A stretch of DNA of 59,315 bases from Burkholderiales bacterium (GTDB taxonomy: Bacteria; Pseudomonadota; Gammaproteobacteria; Burkholderiales; SG8-39), in contig JAHDYJ010000016.1 of the NCBI GenBank assembly GCA_023383795.1, forward strand, positions 1 to 59,315. Direction: 5' to 3'. The notes under the pieces were generated by a model. That model worked only from the letters and a program-made list of their open reading frames with translations. It was not told the DNA's origin and did no database searches. Positions 9,023 through 19,647 of the stretch are shown here, in pieces (positions within the stretch are counted from its first letter, which is position 1; each line of letters begins with the position of its first letter). The translations under genes were made by a program, and so were the position numbers.

Positions 9023-9580
9023 TCAGCGCGCCGTCAGCCGGAACGACTCGAGGAACATGGTGACGTCGGCGTCCTCGCCGCGCCCGCCGCGGCCGACGAA
9101 GACCACCTGGTAGAAGCGGCCGTTTGCGACCAGCACGCGCGCGGCGAGCCGCATCGGTTCGCCCTCGGCGGCGCCTTCCGCCGCGAACTCGCGCGCCGGA
9201 TGACCGTCGATCTCGAGCGCGCGCTCGCGGGTGACCCGGCCGCCGACGTTGCGCGCCAGCGCGTCGCGCGCCGCGTCGAGGAAGGGCCCCTTCGCGGGAG
9301 CGCCGGGCGGCAGCACGGCGTACGCCGCGCCGAAGGCCATGCCTTCCTTGTGCACCCAGGCCATGTTCAGCTCGAGCCGCGCATCGGCGATCGCGACCTC
9401 GCGGCTGGCGCGCTCCGGCTTCGCCGGCAGCAGCACCGCATACCCGCCCTCGGCCGAGGTGACCTCGCGCCAGTCGAGCTCCGGATAGCACCCGACGAGG
9501 GCCAGGGCGGCGAGGAGCGCCGCCAGCGGGCCGCGACGCCGCGTGGCGGAGTGCCTATTTGCGGGCGAGGTAGCGCTCAT
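9023..9580 (-). CDS. Small lipoprotein of unknown function
   Basis: A 185-residue protein whose start is placed at the ATG at 9580. From there the N-terminus has arginines, a hydrophobic core and a lipobox (LVGC, Cys 31), so it should be a lipid-anchored envelope protein. An in-frame start 17 codons upstream exists but would bury the signal. The mature part resembles small betaproteobacterial proteins with a single mixed alpha/beta domain (motifs GGYAVLLPAKPERAS and FLESFRLT). No function is recognised. It overlaps the end of the upstream permease gene by 26 bases. Confidence 0.7.
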   Translation of the reverse strand: MSATSPANRHSATRRRGPLAALLAALALVGCYPELDWREVTSAEGGYAVLLPAKPERASREVAIADARLELNMAWVHKEGMAFGAAYAVLPPGAPAKGPFLDAARDALARNVGGRVTRERALEIDGHPAREFAAEGAAEGEPMRLAARVLVANGRFYQVVFVGRGGRGEDADVTMFLESFRLTAR

Positions 9581-10220
9581 CGGAGAACGTATGGATCCAG
9601 CGCGGCCGGTATACCGCCAGCAGCGTGGCAAGCATGCCCGTGAGCGTCGCCTCGCCGAAGGCGAGCATCAGCAGCACCGGTACGAGCGACTCGCGCGGGA
9701 GCGCGGCATCGGGAGCGAGCACCGTCAGCGCGATCGAGGTCGCCGCGCCCGCCGCGAGCATGGCGACTGCGCCGCCGAAGAACGCGCCGCCGAACACGTA
9801 GACGAAGAAGTTCGCGGGGAGCCAGCGCTCGCAGAGGCGGAGCACCCCGTGGCTCGCCAGCACCGGTACCACGCCGCCGAGCAGCGCGCGCGGCGCAACC
9901 AGCAGCAGCCAGTCGCCCGGAACGAAGGCGGTCGCGAGCGCCGCGACGGCGGCCGTCGCGACCACCGCCAGCGGCAGTCCGAACATCAGGTAGAGCACCG
10001 TGGCGCCGAGCAGATGCAGGCGCGGCAGCGAACCGATTGCCGCGCCTATGCTCCACAGCACGGCGACGGCGACGATTGCGCCGAGGAACACGTTGCTCTG
10101 CTCGTCCTCGCGCAGTCGCGCCCAGGGAGCGCGCCACGCCGCCCACGCGACGCAGGCCGCGGCCGCAGCCCAGGCGATGGCCCCCGCCGCGGTGGCGAGC
10201 GCTGCGCCCGACGGTTCCAC
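9555..10220 (-). CDS. ECF/CbiM-type transporter permease-like membrane protein
   Basis: About 221 residues, nearly all hydrophobic, with six or seven predicted helices. The pattern LHLLGATVLYLMFGLPLA, LPANFFVYVFGGAFFGGA and the end VYRPRWIHTFSDERYL match the betaproteobacterial branch of the CbiM-like energy-coupling-factor permeases. The canonical metal-binding N-terminus of CbiM (Met-His) is not present, and no ATPase gene is nearby, so the substrate cannot be named. The start is uncertain: GTG at 10220 is chosen because upstream sequence in frame is arginine-rich and overlaps ridA. Confidence 0.72.
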   Translation of the reverse strand: MEPSGAALATAAGAIAWAAAAACVAWAAWRAPWARLREDEQSNVFLGAIVAVAVLWSIGAAIGSLPRLHLLGATVLYLMFGLPLAVVATAAVAALATAFVPGDWLLLVAPRALLGGVVPVLASHGVLRLCERWLPANFFVYVFGGAFFGGAVAMLAAGAATSIALTVLAPDAALPRESLVPVLLMLAFGEATLTGMLATLLAVYRPRWIHTFSDERYLARK

Positions 10221-10257
10221 GCGCGCCCGGCTACGCCCCCGGATGCGTCGTCGCCGG

Positions 10258-10605
10258 TCACTTCGCGGCGACGCAGGCGATCTCCACCAGCATGCGCGGG
10301 TCGGCGAGCTTGGCCTCCACCGTCGCGCGCGCCGGCAGGTTCCTCGGGTCGACCCACGCCGTCCATGCGGCATTCATCCCCTCGCGGTTGCGGATATCGG
10401 TCACCCAGACATTCGCCCACAGGATTCTCGACTTGTCGGAGCCGGCCTTGGCGAGGAGCGCGTCGATGCGCGCCAGCACTTGGCGGGTCTGCCCGCCGAT
10501 GTCCTGCGCGAGATCGTCGGCGACCTGGCCGGCGACGAAGACGAAGCCGTTCGCCTCGACGGCACCGGCGAAGAGCTTGCCTGGTTCATGACGCGTGATC
10601 TGCAT
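10258..10605 (-). CDS. RidA-family enamine/imine deaminase
   Basis: A 115-residue YjgF/RidA/UK114 protein, the usual size. Family features include FVFVAGQVADD near residue 20, the WVTDIRNREGMN stretch, and ARATVEAKLADPRMLVEIACVA, which contains the active-site region. RidA homologues hydrolyse reactive 2-aminoacrylate and similar imines in the cytosol. The ATG at 10605 has an excellent AGGAG site nine bases upstream; a longer open frame upstream runs through the repeat element and is not used. Family members differ in substrate. Confidence 0.88.
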   Translation of the reverse strand: MQITRHEPGKLFAGAVEANGFVFVAGQVADDLAQDIGGQTRQVLARIDALLAKAGSDKSRILWANVWVTDIRNREGMNAAWTAWVDPRNLPARATVEAKLADPRMLVEIACVAAK

Positions 10606-10705
10606 GCGGGTCTCCTGAAAAGTGCGGCGAGCGGCCTGCCGCGGTCTGTGAAACGCAACTCGACATCGGACCGCGCCCGCGAGCAAGGTGTCCACGGAGC
10701 GTTTC

Positions 10706-10829
10706 GTGGAACCTATCCCAAAACGCGACGACGCGCGCGAAAGAGAAGATTCATACGGGCTTGCTGTTGCCCGTACGACCCGTCTCCTCCGCAGAAGCGC
10801 CGCGGCGATTCCGAGATGACTTCTTCTAG
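10706..10829. repeat. First copy of a ~125-bp tandem element (degenerate)
   Basis: This copy starts gtggaacctatccca and ends with gagatgacttcttctag. It is clearly related to the next copy along both ends (gaacctat at the left, gcgaaagag about 25 bases in, agaagc..cgcggcgatt..gagat towards the right), but its ends pair less well. No transposase is encoded. With copy two it fills most of the 342-base non-coding gap between ridA and metH. Confidence 0.6.
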
Positions 10830-10947
10830 AACCTATCTCAAGATGCGAATGCGGTCGCGAAAGAGGGGGTCCCAACCCTTCCCTCGGGCCCCTTGTTCGT
10901 ACGACCTCGGTTCGGGAAGAAGCACGGCCGCGATTTTGAGATAGTTT

Positions 10948-10951
<4 letters not shown>
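10826..10951. mobile_element. Second copy of the ~125-bp element with 19-bp terminal inverted repeats (MITE-like)
   Basis: Bases 10826-10844 (ctagaacctatctcaagat) and the reverse complement of 10933-10951 (ctagaaactatctcaaaat) agree at 17 of 19 positions. The right end overlaps the stop codon of metH: the TAG at 10950-10948 belongs to the terminal repeat. It has the size and terminal structure of a miniature inverted-repeat element, but no target-site duplication or related transposase can be shown from this window alone. Confidence 0.55.
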
Positions 10952-14634
<3,683 letters not shown>

Positions 14635-14636
14635 GG

Positions 14637-14786
14637 TCAACTCTGGGCGAGCGCCGCCCGACTCGGGGGATCTGCAAGGGGCAGGGAAAGGGTGGGACCC
14701 TTCCCGTCCCTCCCAGGCCCCCTTGGTCCATCGGGTATGCGACGCCCGGGGCGGGCGCGAAGCTCGGCGGTTCGGTCGGATTGCAT
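14637..14786 (-). CDS. Leader ORF repeating the first codons of metH
   Basis: A 49-codon ORF that ends two bases before the metH ATG (tga cc ATG). Its first 17 residues ([17 protein letters not shown]) match the MetH start ([17 protein letters not shown]) at 12 positions. In the first 32 bases there are six differences, all transitions, four of them at synonymous third positions. After about codon 18 it becomes a Gly/Pro/Arg-rich sequence without similarity. There is no Shine-Dalgarno, and its ATG lies directly after the terminator hairpin of the leader. It may be a relic of a duplication of the metH start or a coupled leader ORF; translation is unproven. Confidence 0.4.
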   Translation of the reverse strand: MQSDRTAELRARPGRRIPDGPRGPGRDGKGPTLSLPLADPPSRAALAQS

Positions 14787-14790
14787 CGGG

Positions 14791-14827
14791 AAACAAAAAA
14801 ACCCGGTCAGCCAAGCGCGGACCGGGT
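14791..14827 (-). terminator. Terminator-like hairpin in the metH leader (attenuator candidate)
   Basis: Read on the minus strand, gacccggtcc...gaccgggt forms an 8-bp GC-rich stem with an 11-base loop, followed by a run of seven T and then gttt. It lies about 160 bases before metH and about 60 bases after the predicted start point. No minus-strand gene lies close upstream that it could terminate, so a role in premature termination of the metH transcript is inferred. Confidence 0.7.
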
Positions 14828-14891
14828 CGTTCCGCTTTAGCCGTATTTGTTAAGCGCCCGCAAGCTGGCAATCAAATCGGCGCTGGACGCA

Positions 14892-14920
14892 AGGCTACTT
14901 CGCGTGCAACCCTTTGTCAA
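14892..14920 (-). promoter_or_regulatory. Predicted sigma-70 promoter of metH
   Basis: On the minus strand TTGACA (14920-14915) is a perfect -35 hexamer, separated by 17 bases from TAGCCT (14897-14892), a four-of-six -10. The predicted start near 14885 gives a leader of about 250 bases before metH, containing the terminator hairpin. Outside the promoter, hairpin and leader ORF, I see no recognisable riboswitch class. Confidence 0.6.
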
Positions 14921-14973
14921 CCAACGCCCTTTGCTCTCGCGGCGGCCGTCGGGCCGAGCCGGCGCACGCGGCG

Positions 14974-14979
14974 TTATAC
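14974..14979 (+). promoter_or_regulatory. Candidate -10 box for the rhodanese gene
   Basis: TTATAC, overlapping TATACT, lies about 40 bases before the rhodanese ATG in the divergent metH/rhodanese interval. No convincing -35 is visible upstream. Confidence 0.3.
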
Positions 14980-15016
14980 TTCGTTCCCCGCCTTTCCATG
15001 CCGTCGTCGAGCGAAG

Positions 15017-15412
15017 ATGAAGCACCTGACGCCCCGCGAGGCCTTCGAGTTCCTGCAGAAGGAACCCCAGGCGCTGCTCATCGACTGTCGCAGCGAGATG
15101 GAGTATCTCTTCGTCGGGCATCCGGCCGGCGCGCTGCACGTGTCCTGGAACGACGGGCCCGACTGGGAGGTGAACCCGCATTTCGTCGGGCAGGTGAAGA
15201 AGCTCGCCGGAACCAATCACGCGAGCCGGCCGATCGTGCTGATCTGCCGCAGCGGCAATCGGTCGACCGAGGCCGGCGAGGCACTCGAGCGCGCAGGCTT
15301 CGGCAACGTGCACAACGTGCTGCACGGCTTCGAGGGCGATCTCGACGACAGGCACCATCGCGGCACGAAGAACGGCTGGCGCTTCGAGGGCCTGCCGTGG
15401 GAGCAATGCTGA
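15017..15412 (+). CDS. Single-domain rhodanese-like protein
   Basis: A 131-residue cytosolic rhodanese-fold protein. The active-site loop CRSGNRS holds the catalytic cysteine C77, and the N-terminal signature LLIDCRSEMEYLFVGHPAGA is typical. Single-domain rhodaneses shuttle sulfane sulfur; the acceptor here is unknown. The C-terminus has the conserved block HGFEGDLDDRHHRG seen in betaproteobacterial members. It lies divergent from metH. A strong hairpin follows the stop codon. Confidence 0.92.
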   Translation: MKHLTPREAFEFLQKEPQALLIDCRSEMEYLFVGHPAGALHVSWNDGPDWEVNPHFVGQVKKLAGTNHASRPIVLICRSGNRSTEAGEALERAGFGNVHNVLHGFEGDLDDRHHRGTKNGWRFEGLPWEQC

Positions 15413-15423
15413 GGAACCCCTGC

Positions 15424-15447
15424 GAGACCTCGCTTTGGCGAGGTTTC
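15424..15447 (+). terminator. Hairpin after the rhodanese gene
   Basis: gagacctcgc and gcgaggtttc pair over ten positions (one G-T) around a tttg loop, 12 bases past the stop codon. No T-run follows, so it is either a factor-dependent terminator or only an RNA-stabilising stem. Confidence 0.4.
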
Positions 15448-15540
15448 GCCCGGGAGGGGGGAATCGCACAGGGGGCTATGGGCCCGCTTTGCGGAGTTTC
15501 CCGGGCCCGCCCGTCGAGCCGCTGACGCACCCGCCGATCG

Positions 15541-16287
15541 GTGCTCTGGTCGGTCGCCGCCGCGTCGCTCGCCGCCGGATTGCTGATCGGCCTCACCGGC
15601 GTCGGCGGCGTGCTGCTCGTGCCGGCGTTGACCGAGTTCGCCGCGCTGCCGGTCGAGCGGGCAATTGCGGCCTCCATGTTCGGGTTTCTCTTCGCCGGCG
15701 TCCTTGCGGCATTCGTGCACCTGCGTCGCACGCGGCTCGCGCCGCGCGGCGTCGTCATGCTGTGCGCGTCGGCGGCGGCCGGCGCTCTGCTCGGTGCGGC
15801 GACGCTCGACTGGCTGCCGGTGCGCGCCGTGCGCAGCTTCATCGCGCTGCTCGCGCTCGCCTCCGGCCTGCACGCGCTTCTCGTCCGGCACGCCCCCGGG
15901 TCGCGCCACGGCGTTCCACCCGCCGGCGTCCTGGGCGTTCTGGGTCTGGTCGTCGGCTACGGCTCGGCGATCTCGGGCACCGGCGGGCCGGTGATGCTGA
16001 TTCCGCTCCTGCTCGCGCTGCAAACCCCGGTCGCGGCCGCGGTGGCGCTCGGCATCGCCGCGCAGCTGCCGATCGTGCTCACCGCGACGATCGTCAACGC
16101 GCTCGCGGCGCGGATCGATTTCGCCCTCGGCGGCATGCTCGGCGCGCTGCTCGTCGCGGGCACGCTGGCGGGCACCTGGCTGGCGCCGCGCCTTTCCGGG
16201 CGCGGTCTGACCGTGGCGGTAGCGCTCACGCTGGTCGGCGTCGGTCTCTGGTACGGTTACGCCGCGCCGCCGGCCCCCGCTCGATAG
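15541..16287 (+). CDS. TauE/SafE-family membrane transporter
   Basis: A 248-residue, very hydrophobic protein with about eight helices in two halves. Each half carries the glycine-rich family motif: GLTGVGGVLLVPAL near residue 17 and GYGSAISGTGGPVMLIPLL near 140. This family moves small anions such as sulfite, sulfoacetate or taurine-derived compounds across the inner membrane; the substrate cannot be read from sequence. The start is taken as GTG at 15541. It lies 40 bases upstream of a DMT transporter in the same direction. Confidence 0.88.
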   Translation: MLWSVAAASLAAGLLIGLTGVGGVLLVPALTEFAALPVERAIAASMFGFLFAGVLAAFVHLRRTRLAPRGVVMLCASAAAGALLGAATLDWLPVRAVRSFIALLALASGLHALLVRHAPGSRHGVPPAGVLGVLGLVVGYGSAISGTGGPVMLIPLLLALQTPVAAAVALGIAAQLPIVLTATIVNALAARIDFALGGMLGALLVAGTLAGTWLAPRLSGRGLTVAVALTLVGVGLWYGYAAPPAPAR

Positions 16288-16327
16288 CACGCGCGGCACA
16301 GCGGTCGGTCCGATCAGGCCTCAGACA

Positions 16328-17179
16328 ATGCGTAGCTACGATCTCGCGCGGCTCCTCGCGCTCGCGGCGATGTGGTCGCTGCAGTACCTGTTCATGCGCG
16401 TCGCAGTGCCCGCTCTCGGCGCCGGGCTCGTGGCCGAGATGCGCGCGCTCGCCGCGGCGCTCTTCCTGCTCCCGGCGGTGATGCTAATGGGGTACCGGGT
16501 CGACCTGCTCGCGCATCCGCGGACGTTCTTCCGGCTGAGCCTCGTCAACAATGTCCTGCCGTTCGCGTGCTTCGCCTTCGCGGCGGCGTCGCTGCCGGCG
16601 GGATACCTCTCGCTCATCAACGGCATCGTGCCGCTGTGGACCGCGCTCTTCGCGGCATGGCTGCTGAACGAGCCGCTCGGGGGGCGGCGCATCATCGGGT
16701 TCGCGCTCGGCCTCGGCGGGGTCGCGCTGATCGTCAATCTCGGACCGGTGGTGCTCGATGCGCAGGTGGTCGTCGCGGTTCTGGTCGGCCTGCTCGGTGC
16801 GGCGTTCTGGGGCTGGGGCGGGGTGATGATCAAGCAGCACACCGGCGAGATGCCGGCGCTCGCGCTCGCGGCGGGATCGATCACGTACTCGGCGCTGCTG
16901 CTCTCGCCCGCCTGGGTGCAGGCCACCACGGCAACCTGGACGGTCGCGACGACGAGCGCCGCGATCGCGCTCGGCGTCGTGTGCAGCGGCATCGCCTACC
17001 TGGCGTTCTTCACGCTGGTGCGCGACATCGGGCCGTCGCGCACGCTCGCGGTGACGTTCCTGATCCCGGTGCTCGGCGTCCTGTGGGGCTGGCTTCTGCT
17101 CGACGAGGCGGTCACCGTATCGATGGTCGTGGGCGGCCTGATGGTCGTCGCGGCGCTCGGTCTGGTGCTGCGCCGGTGA
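16328..17179 (+). CDS. EamA/DMT-family transporter
   Basis: A 283-residue membrane protein with ten predicted helices in two EamA repeats. The first repeat contains LSLINGIVPLWTALFAAWLLNEPL and the second GPSRTLAVTFLIPVLGVLWGWLLLDEAV, the signature ends of the drug/metabolite transporter superfamily. Such proteins export amino acids, nucleosides or other metabolites; the substrate is unknown. The ATG at 16328 follows a weak ribosome site. Confidence 0.88.
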   Translation: MRSYDLARLLALAAMWSLQYLFMRVAVPALGAGLVAEMRALAAALFLLPAVMLMGYRVDLLAHPRTFFRLSLVNNVLPFACFAFAAASLPAGYLSLINGIVPLWTALFAAWLLNEPLGGRRIIGFALGLGGVALIVNLGPVVLDAQVVVAVLVGLLGAAFWGWGGVMIKQHTGEMPALALAAGSITYSALLLSPAWVQATTATWTVATTSAAIALGVVCSGIAYLAFFTLVRDIGPSRTLAVTFLIPVLGVLWGWLLLDEAVTVSMVVGGLMVVAALGLVLRR

Positions 17180-17238
17180 GGGCGCATGGTGCGCCTGACG
17201 CGCCGCGGCGTCCGCGGCCGACACGCAAGGAGGGCCAC

Positions 17239-17655
17239 ATGAACCCAATCGTCCGCTGCACACTGCGTGCGCTCTCGGTCGGTGCACTGCTGGTCGCGAC
17301 CGTCGCGCAGCCCGGCGCGCAGCAGCCCGCGCCCGCTCGCGCGCAAGGCATGACGGCGATCCGCCTGGGCGCCATCGACCTCGGGGCCGAAATCGATGGC
17401 ATGGAGGGGCGGCTGTTCCGCATGTCGCTGGTGACCATCGCGCCCGGCGGCGGCACCGCCCTGCACGATCACGTGGATCGGCCGGAGATCGTGTACGTCC
17501 TGCGCGGCAGGATCACCGAGCACGCCGGCGGCGTGACGCGGGAGTACGGCCACGGCGAGGCGTTCACCGCGACGCGGCGGACATCGCACCGGCTGGAGAA
17601 CCGAGGCGACGGACCGGCGACCTACGTCGCCGCGGTGATCGTGCGCGAGCCGTAG
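17239..17655 (+). CDS. Exported cupin-domain protein
   Basis: A 138-residue protein with a signal peptide (hydrophobic core LSVGALLVATVAQPGAQQ) followed by a single cupin barrel. Metal-ligand motifs of cupin box 1 are present in GGGTALHDHVDRPEIVYVL and box 2 in the EYGHGEAFTA region. Periplasmic location is inferred from the signal. The start ATG at 17239 is supported by a strong AAGGAGG site. Function unknown; family members bind small ligands or act as dioxygenases and isomerases. Confidence 0.85.
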   Translation: MNPIVRCTLRALSVGALLVATVAQPGAQQPAPARAQGMTAIRLGAIDLGAEIDGMEGRLFRMSLVTIAPGGGTALHDHVDRPEIVYVLRGRITEHAGGVTREYGHGEAFTATRRTSHRLENRGDGPATYVAAVIVREP

Positions 17656-17708
17656 GCGCCGGGCCGCTCGCGTGCGGCCCGCTAGACTACCGCCGCACGC
17701 TTCCCGCC

Positions 17709-19010
17709 ATGCAGTCCGCAACACGCCCGGCCGCGTCCGGATTCCCGCCGTTCTGGCTCGCGCTGGCCGTCTGGGGCCTCGGCGCGGCGCTGTACCTGAT
17801 CGGCTTCTTCCAGCGCGTCGCGCCGGCGGTCGTCACGCAGGAGCTGATGACCGAGTTCGCGATCGGTGCGGCGGCCCTCGGCAATCTCTCGGCGTTCTAC
17901 TTCTACAGCTACGTCGCGATGCAGATCCCGACCGGGATGCTCGCCGACCACTGGGGACCGCGGCGGCTGCTCACCGCCGGCGCCGCGGTGGCCGCGTTCG
18001 GCGGTGCGCTTTTCGCGCTCTCGCCGAGCTACCTGGTCGTCGGCATCGGCCGGCTGCTGGTCGGTGCCTCGGTCGGCGTCGCGTTCGTGAGCATGCTGAA
18101 GCTCGCGAGCCACTGGTTCCCGCCCCGTCATTTCGCCATGATGTCCGGGCTCGCGCTGATGTGCGGCGTGATCGGCGCGGTCTCGGCCGGTCTGCCGTTG
18201 CGCGTGCTGGTCGATGCGTTCGGGTGGCGGCCGGTCATGCTCGGCGTGGCCGCGCTGACCGGGACGCTGTGCGTGGCGACGTGGCTCGCCGTGCGCGACG
18301 ATCCGGCCGGCCGCGGCTACCGGAGCTATTTCGCCGGCGGCCATTCCCCGGCGGCGCGACACTCGATGCTCGGCGGCCTGCGCGCCGTCGTACGCGTGCC
18401 GAACGTGTGGCTGATCTTCTTCGCCGCGGGAGGCATCTCCGGTCCCACGCTGACGTTCGCGGGCCTGTGGGGCGTGCCGTTTCTCACGACGCACTACGGA
18501 CTCACTACCCGCGAGGCGGCGCTGCTCGCCTCTGTGGTGCTGGTCGCGTGGGCGTTTGCCGGACCGGTGATGGGCGTGGCCTCGGATCGCGTGCGTGCGC
18601 GCAAGCCCCTCTTCATCTTCGGCGCGGGCTTCGCCGCGATCGGGTGGATCATCGTGCTGCAGTTCGCCGGGCTGCCCTTGCCCGCGCTGGTCGGTGTGCT
18701 GGCCCTGACCGGGATCGCATCGGGCGCCGTCATGGTGAGCTTCGCGTTCGCCAAGGAGTCGGTGCCGGCGCATCTCGCTGGCACCGTTTCGGGCGTGATC
18801 AACATGGGCAACATGCTCGGGGGGCTCATCATGCAGCCGGCGGTGGGCTGGCTGCTCGACCGCAATTGGGACGGCGCGCTGGAGAACGGCGCCCGCGTCT
18901 ACAGCTTTGCCGCCTACCGGACCGGATTCTCGCTGATGCTCGTGTGGAGCATCCTCGGCGTGCTCGCCGCGCTCGCCACCCGCGAGACGCACTGCCGGCA
19001 GGCGCACTGA
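17709..19010 (+). CDS. Major facilitator superfamily transporter
   Basis: A 433-residue MFS protein with about twelve helices. The loop 2-3 motif is present as GMLADHWGPRRLL near residue 77, and a degenerate repeat occurs in the second half (GVASDRVRARKPL). The order of segments resembles the anion/nitrate-type and glycerol-phosphate-type permeases; the substrate is not evident. A TAGACT sequence about 20 bases before the ATG may be its -10 box. A MarR regulator gene follows and could control it. Confidence 0.88.
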   Translation: MQSATRPAASGFPPFWLALAVWGLGAALYLIGFFQRVAPAVVTQELMTEFAIGAAALGNLSAFYFYSYVAMQIPTGMLADHWGPRRLLTAGAAVAAFGGALFALSPSYLVVGIGRLLVGASVGVAFVSMLKLASHWFPPRHFAMMSGLALMCGVIGAVSAGLPLRVLVDAFGWRPVMLGVAALTGTLCVATWLAVRDDPAGRGYRSYFAGGHSPAARHSMLGGLRAVVRVPNVWLIFFAAGGISGPTLTFAGLWGVPFLTTHYGLTTREAALLASVVLVAWAFAGPVMGVASDRVRARKPLFIFGAGFAAIGWIIVLQFAGLPLPALVGVLALTGIASGAVMVSFAFAKESVPAHLAGTVSGVINMGNMLGGLIMQPAVGWLLDRNWDGALENGARVYSFAAYRTGFSLMLVWSILGVLAALATRETHCRQAH

Positions 19011-19098
19011 TTTCCGCGTATCGGGTTGCCGCGCGCCGCGCGTTTCGGCTAGCATGGCCGGCCAGCCGTTGGGTACCGCAACAATCGGTCCTGGAAAC

Positions 19099-19150
19099 GG
19101 TTCTTGCCACCGCTTTGGTTCTCGCCACCGCTGGGTTCTCGCCGCCTCTC
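19099..19150 (+). repeat. Three tandem copies of a 17-18 bp repeat before the MarR gene
   Basis: The unit ggttct(c/t)gccaccgct occurs at 19099, 19117 and, with a changed 3' half, at 19134, directly before the chosen MarR start codon. This short direct repeat could be a cluster of regulator sites or the result of slippage. Confidence 0.5.
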
Positions 19151-19152
19151 GC

Positions 19153-19635
19153 ATGCCCCGACACCGCAGGACCGCTCGCCCACAGCCGCCGGAGCTCGAC
19201 CACGGGCTGCTGCCGACGCTGCTCGGCTACCAGCTGCGCCTCGCGCAACTCGCGGTCTTCCGGGACTTCGCCGCAGCGTCGCGCGAGTTCGGCGTCTCGC
19301 CGGGGCGGTTCGGGATGCTGGTGCTGGTCGAAGCAAACCCGGGTGTCACGCAGACGCGCCTGGCCGAGGCGGTCGGGCTCGACCGCTCGACGCTGGTCGC
19401 GGTGCTGGACCAGCTCGAGGAGCGCGGGCTGCTCGAGCGGCGGCAAGGCGAGGATCGTCGCACCAACGGACTGTGGCTGACCCGGCGCGGCAAGACCATG
19501 CTCGGCCGGATGAAGGACCGCGTCCTCGCGCACGAGGTGCATATCGCCGCGCGGCTCAGCGATGCGGAGCGCCGCACTCTGCTCGCGCTGCTGCGCCGGC
19601 TGACCGGCAACGACTCGCCCGATCTGCCCGCCTGA
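19153..19635 (+). CDS. MarR-family transcriptional regulator
   Basis: A 160-residue winged-helix regulator. The DNA-binding part runs through TRLAEAVGLDRSTLVAVLDQLEERGLLERR and the wing GEDRRTNGLWLTRRGK, all diagnostic for MarR proteins. The start at 19153 gives a normal family length; the longer open frame would translate the tandem repeats upstream. It follows the MFS transporter gene and may regulate it or respond to a phenolic ligand, as many MarR proteins do. It converges on the FecR-domain gene, with only 12 bases between. Confidence 0.88.
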   Translation: MPRHRRTARPQPPELDHGLLPTLLGYQLRLAQLAVFRDFAAASREFGVSPGRFGMLVLVEANPGVTQTRLAEAVGLDRSTLVAVLDQLEERGLLERRQGEDRRTNGLWLTRRGKTMLGRMKDRVLAHEVHIAARLSDAERRTLLALLRRLTGNDSPDLPA

Positions 19636-19647
19636 GCGCCCGCGCGC

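Noticed and set aside
10258..10875. A 90-residue N-terminal extension of RidA
   Set aside because: It would translate the tandem repeat element; the ATG at 10605 has a good ribosome site and gives the standard RidA length.
14828..14890. SAH, SAM or cobalamin riboswitch in the metH leader
   Set aside because: The conserved core sequences of these classes are not recognisable by eye in the short stretch before the terminator; an Rfam search would be decisive. Attenuation is kept as a finding, but no class is named.
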